NCBI GenBank assembly: GCA_023481335.1
Contig: JAMCWI010000025.1
Location: forward strand, 444-8,508
Source of the DNA: Bacillota bacterium
GTDB lineage: Bacteria; Bacillota; Desulfotomaculia; Desulfotomaculales; Desulfotomaculaceae
Direction: 5' to 3'
DNA: 8,065 bases
The notes under the pieces were generated by a model. It had not been told where the DNA came from. It searched no databases and saw only the letters and a list, made by a program, of their open reading frames with translations. The position numbers and the translations under genes were made by a program. Positions 5,744-8,065 of this stretch are shown piece after piece (the stretch's first letter is position 1; the number at the start of each line of letters is the position of its first letter).

Positions 5744-6511
5744 TTATACCGCTGTCCAGCCGCCGTCCACGTAAATGGTCTGGCCGTTGGTGTAGCTGGA
5801 GGCATCCGAAGCCAGGTAAATGAGGACACCGTCCAATTCTCCGGGCTTGCCGAATCTTTGCATGGGGCAGCGGGATCTCAGGTAGGCCAGGAACTCTTCG
5901 CCGTGAATGATCTCCTGGGTCATCTCGGATTCAAAAAAGCCCGGACCAATGCCGTTGACATTGATGCCGTATTTGGCCCATTCTCCGGCCAGGGCCCGGC
6001 TGAAGTTGACCACGCCACCTTTGGATGCATGATAGGCCAGGGCCGGGATGGCGGCATTGCCTACTTTGCCAAACATAGAGGCAATATTGATGATCTTGCC
6101 GTATTTTTTCTCAATCATATGCCTGCCGACGTGCTTGGCAAACAGGAAGAGCCCCTTCAGGTTGGTGTCCACAACTTTATCCCAGTCTGCTTCACTGAGA
6201 TTTTCTGCTGCATCCCCGCCAGCCACCCCGGCATTGTTAACCAAGATGTCAATTTTACCGAATTCCTTGATAACTTGTGCGACAGCCGCCTCTACCTCAT
6301 TTTCCTTGACAACATCGCACTTTACGGGCAGGCACTTGCTGCCCATGCCCTCTATTTCCTTGCGTAATTCTTCCAGTTTTTCATACCTTCTGGCCACAAT
6401 GGCCAGATCGGCCCCCTGTTTTGCCAGGGCTCTGGCAAACTGTACTCCCAGCCCGCTGGATGCGCCGGTAACTATGGCGACTTTGCCTGTTAGATCAAAT
6501 AAGTTGCTCAT
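5744..6511 (-). CDS. Classical short-chain dehydrogenase/reductase (SDR)
   Basis: A 255-residue NAD(P)-dependent oxidoreductase with the complete classical SDR signature: the nucleotide-binding TGASSGLG (residues 15-22), D66, NNAG (92-95), N117, catalytic S145 and the Y160-x-x-x-K164 pair (YHASK), and the C-terminal GQTIYVDGG. Arginines at 41-42, just after the second strand, suggest NADP(H) rather than NAD(H). The sequence style is like proteins annotated as gluconate 5-dehydrogenase, but 3-oxoacyl-carrier-protein reductases and acetoacetyl-CoA reductases look similar, so the substrate is open. The ATG at 6511 has a near-perfect Shine-Dalgarno sequence (AAAGGAGG, complement of 6520-6527). 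An intrinsic terminator follows the gene. A sugar-acid role would agree with the alpha-glucosidase next door, but the terminator argues against an operon. Confidence 0.93.
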   Translation of the reverse strand: MSNLFDLTGKVAIVTGASSGLGVQFARALAKQGADLAIVARRYEKLEELRKEIEGMGSKCLPVKCDVVKENEVEAAVAQVIKEFGKIDILVNNAGVAGGDAAENLSEADWDKVVDTNLKGLFLFAKHVGRHMIEKKYGKIINIASMFGKVGNAAIPALAYHASKGGVVNFSRALAGEWAKYGINVNGIGPGFFESEMTQEIIHGEEFLAYLRSRCPMQRFGKPGELDGVLIYLASDASSYTNGQTIYVDGGWTAV

Positions 6512-6533
6512 TAGTAAAACCTCCTTTGTACCT

Positions 6534-6589
6534 ATGGAATTATTTTACCTTGTATGCTACGAGGTCTATTCCAATTCCATGTTTTTTTT
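6534..6589 (+). other. Two-part hairpin followed by eight T (terminator-shaped) upstream of SDR
   Basis: ATGGAATT (6534-6541) pairs with AATTCCAT (6573-6580). Inside, ACCTTGT (6547-6553) pairs with ACGAGGT (6559-6565, one G-T wobble) around the loop ATGCT. Eight T residues follow at 6582-6589. In the plus direction this has the form of an intrinsic terminator, yet no plus-strand gene precedes it. In the minus direction it would lie in the SDR leader, just before the ribosome binding site, where it could be a leader structure or a protein-binding site. No convincing SDR promoter was found in or upstream of it. Confidence 0.5.
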
Positions 6590-6593
6590 ATGA

Positions 6594-6767
6594 ATATGTA
6601 ATTTGCTTGAAAGAAACAATGCCCGCCGGGAGGTGCCCAGGGTCTTTTTGAGGCTTGTGGATGAGTTGGAAAGGTAATCCATCCGGGAAGCCCTGTCCGG
6701 TTACAGCACCCACCAGACCGCGGAAGTTCTGGGCATCATATAGGACGTTAATGAGAAAAATAAATAA
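6594..6767 (+). pseudogene. Decayed C-terminal helix-turn-helix, sigma-54-type regulator remnant
   Basis: One plus-strand frame reads like the end of an enhancer-binding regulator: PRVFLRLVDELER, a TAA at 6675-6677, SIREALSGYSTHQTAEVLGI, then a TAG at 6741-6743. In intact proteins of this class (TyrR or Fis-type helix-turn-helix), an LVEELE-type helix runs into IIREAL, a serine-containing turn and AAEVLGIS, so the match covers both helices. All pieces are in one frame, broken only by stops. The ATPase domain is absent and there is no start. This is recognition from memory of the family pattern, not a database match. It probably marks a deletion at this locus. Confidence 0.45.
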
Positions 6768-6798
6768 GCCGGGCATCGATTACGGTTCTGTGGCACAG

Positions 6799-6882
6799 GG
6801 TAAAAAATAATATTAACTCTTGTTCTGTTGGTGTTATACATGGTAAAAAAATAATATTTACTCTTGTTCCGTTGGTGTTATA
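6799..6882 (+). repeat. Tandem direct repeat (two units of about 40 bases) that duplicates a promoter
   Basis: Unit 1 (6799-6838) and unit 2 (6842-6882) are nearly identical: GGTAAAAAATAATATT, then ACTCTTGTTC, GTTGGTGTTATA, with a few substitutions and one A inserted in unit 2. Each unit contains one copy of the same promoter. The repeat lies immediately before the coiled-coil protein gene. Confidence 0.92.
6813..6840 (+). promoter_or_regulatory. Upstream copy of the duplicated promoter
   Basis: TTAACT (6813-6818), a 16-base spacer and TATACA (6835-6840) occupy the same positions in the first repeat unit as the promoter in the second unit. The -10 box is weaker here, so this copy may be less active or silent. 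Confidence 0.4.
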
Positions 6883-6884
6883 AT
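6857..6884 (+). promoter_or_regulatory. Promoter of the coiled-coil protein gene
   Basis: TTTACT (6857-6862, four of six), a 16-base spacer and a perfect TATAAT (6879-6884). Transcription would start around 6890, at the edge of the AAAGGAGGGG ribosome binding site (6891-6900), so the leader would be only about 20 bases. Confidence 0.6.
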
Positions 6885-6908
6885 GTGGAAAAAGGAGGGG
6901 TGGTTTAT

Positions 6909-7259
6909 ATGGATAAGGCTGCTTCCGACAGGCTGGAACGGGTAGAAAATACCGTGGTTCGTATAGAGAATAATATGAACCAATTGACAGATGCTGTTAA
7001 GCGTATTGAAAACAATGCTAATCAACTGACTGATAAAGTAACTCAATTAGTAGGCATGGTTGGTAAACTAATTACGGGACATCACGAGTTAAACATTCGA
7101 TTAGATAGCCTAGAAACAAGGTTTGATCGCCTGGAAACAAAAGTAGATAATTTAGAGATTAAAGTGGATTCCCTGCAAAAAGATATCAATTACATAGAAG
7201 GCCATATTCACCAACACGATAAAGATATCTATAAGCTAAAAAGACTGATTGTAGGTTAA
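6909..7259 (+). CDS. Small coiled-coil protein of unknown function
   Basis: A 116-residue, highly charged protein that is almost entirely coiled coil. Residues 18-45 are two copies of a 14-residue unit (RIENNMNQLTDAVK and RIENNANQLTDKVT). Residues 64-91 are four heptads (LDSLETR, FDRLETK, VDNLEIK, VDSLQKD) with leucine, isoleucine or valine at the core positions. There is no signal peptide, membrane segment or catalytic motif. It is likely a parallel oligomer, structural or adaptor-like; similar short proteins occur in Firmicutes and in phages without known function. The ATG at 6909 follows AAAGGAGGGG at 6891-6900. The frame is open further upstream, but that part overlaps the promoter. It has its own promoter and shares a terminator with the convergent AAA gene. 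Confidence 0.8.
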   Translation: MDKAASDRLERVENTVVRIENNMNQLTDAVKRIENNANQLTDKVTQLVGMVGKLITGHHELNIRLDSLETRFDRLETKVDNLEIKVDSLQKDINYIEGHIHQHDKDIYKLKRLIVG

Positions 7260-7261
7260 AA

Positions 7262-7285
7262 AAAAGAGCGATTTCTCGCTCTTTT
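7262..7285. terminator. Bidirectional intrinsic terminator
   Basis: AAAAGAGCGA (7262-7271) and TCGCTCTTTT (7276-7285) form a perfect 10-base stem around TTTC. A and T runs on the two sides allow termination in both directions. It lies between the convergent ends of the coiled-coil gene (stop at 7257-7259) and the AAA gene (stop at 7302). Confidence 0.9.
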
Positions 7286-7301
7286 GCCTTTCTGTAGGTT
7301 T

Positions 7302-8042
7302 TTACCCCTCGATGTCCTCCGGGAACAATTTGTCCGTTTCGCCGCCTGTCATGATTCTTGAAGCGGCCCTGCGATAGGCCCTGTCGATGATGTCTTTGGC
7401 ATAGCGGGTGTTGCCTAATTTACCCAGCTCATTTTGCCGGGAGATAAATATTCCGTGCAGTTTCTCAGTAGCTTCGCCGGTTAAGGTTAATTGATAGTCC
7501 TCCGCAAATTTGACTGCCACTTCTAAAAGTTCACCCGGGGTATAATTGGGAAATTGCAGTTGGTAACGGATTTTACCGGCTACCTCAGGGTCCCCTAGAA
7601 GCGTTGTCAACTCCTCCTGAGTACCGGATAAAACAATCATGGTCCCCCGGGCATCCAACATGGTGTGAATCACTTGCTTTCCCAAGGCCAGGATATCCGG
7701 CACCTTATCTACATAGAGAATACCTCCCCGGGCTCTTTCCAAGACACTGCCAACCCTTCGCACAATTTCCTGCGAAGATTCCCCTGCTAAGTCCGATCTA
7801 TGCACACCAAAAAGTTGGTCTTTCTGCAGCACCTGCAGACGGCGCAGCATTTCTCCCATTAGACGGGCCAGGGCTACCTTGCCGGTGCCGGGATTGCCGA
7901 TAAAGGCGAAATTCACCGCTTCCCCCGCCAGTTGTCGCGTTTGTGCCAGCATGCCAATTTCTTTCACAACGTTGCTAAATTTTGCAAGCCCTGTTAATTC
8001 CTCCAGGTTCTTTATGGTTTCCTCAATAATATAGTTCGTCAC
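7302..8042 (-). CDS. CbbX/SpoVK-family AAA protein with degenerate ATPase motifs
   Basis: A 246-residue protein with the size and layout of the CbbX/CfxQ/SpoVK group of AAA ATPases: an N-terminal helix ending in ELTGLAKFSNVVKEI, Walker A at 49-56, Walker B at 108-113, sensor 1 near 137-140, FPNYTPGELLEV (164-175) and a sensor-2 helix beginning GNTRYAKDIIDRA (210-222). Several key residues differ from the family. Walker A reads GNPGTGKV instead of GKT, Walker B reads ILYVDK with lysine in place of the catalytic glutamate, and the pore-loop aromatic (usually in a YVG segment) is replaced by LAGESSQE (85-92). The frame is intact, so this looks like a pseudo-ATPase kept for binding or regulation rather than a decaying gene. 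The start is GTG 8042 with GGAGG 6-7 bases upstream. The promoter lies outside the window. Confidence 0.82.
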   Translation of the reverse strand: MTNYIIEETIKNLEELTGLAKFSNVVKEIGMLAQTRQLAGEAVNFAFIGNPGTGKVALARLMGEMLRRLQVLQKDQLFGVHRSDLAGESSQEIVRRVGSVLERARGGILYVDKVPDILALGKQVIHTMLDARGTMIVLSGTQEELTTLLGDPEVAGKIRYQLQFPNYTPGELLEVAVKFAEDYQLTLTGEATEKLHGIFISRQNELGKLGNTRYAKDIIDRAYRRAASRIMTGGETDKLFPEDIEG

Positions 8043-8065
8043 TTTACCCCTCCTCTCGGTTGAAA

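Noticed and set aside
5858..6593. Plus-strand frames opposite the SDR gene
   Set aside because: They are shadows of a gene with full SDR motifs; no start signals or family features are present.
6791..6806. TGGCAC as the start of a sigma-54 promoter
   Set aside because: The required GC element about five bases downstream is missing (only TAAAAA follows), although a sigma-54-regulator remnant is close by.
1..8065. CRISPR array, rRNA genes, complete tRNA genes, intact insertion sequence or prophage
   Set aside because: No repeat-spacer series, rRNA-like sequence, cloverleaf or transposase/integrase gene was seen on either strand.

Overview
The window looks like a chromosomal segment from a low-to-moderate-GC, probably endospore-forming Firmicute of the Desulfotomaculum/Peptococcaceae kind. 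This rests on strong Shine-Dalgarno sequences of the AAGGAGG type, sigma-A promoters, a SpoVK/CbbX-like AAA protein and protein similarities recalled from that group. No marker gene is present, so the placement is an inference.

Left part (1-2565): a divergent cluster. Leftward, a 247-residue HD-domain hydrolase gene overlaps the start of an MFS transporter gene. The transporter is cut off after 168 residues, where the sequence changes into a perfect 102-base inverted copy (1-102) of an internal piece of the HD gene (795-896). This could be a real inverted duplication or an amplification or assembly chimera. Rightward, two back-to-back genes encode the N-terminal and C-terminal halves of chromate-resistance protein ChrB as separate proteins. 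The shared intergenic region holds a good promoter for each direction and three copies of a 16-base palindrome (consensus TGTAACCNNGGTTACA). One fills the spacer of the leftward promoter and one starts at the -10 box of the rightward promoter. Both units therefore look controlled by one repressor. No chrA transporter is present; the MFS protein is the only transporter next to ChrB.

Middle part (2580-6511): leftward metabolic genes. A membrane-anchored metallophosphoesterase is interrupted by one in-frame stop and has its own promoter. An uncharacterised C-terminal remnant lies downstream in the same frame. Upstream are an intact cytoplasmic GH13 alpha-glucosidase and a classical SDR oxidoreductase, separated by an intrinsic terminator.

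Right part (6512-8065): the region upstream of the SDR gene holds a hairpin plus T-run, a decayed C-terminal helix-turn-helix that resembles sigma-54-type regulators, and a tandemly duplicated promoter. The second promoter copy drives a small 116-residue coiled-coil protein. That gene converges, across a bidirectional terminator, on a CbbX/SpoVK-family AAA protein whose Walker A, Walker B and pore-loop residues are all altered, so it is probably a pseudo-ATPase.

The most interesting system is the operator-controlled divergent unit of split ChrB, HD hydrolase and MFS transporter. No rRNA, complete tRNA, CRISPR array or intact insertion sequence was seen.
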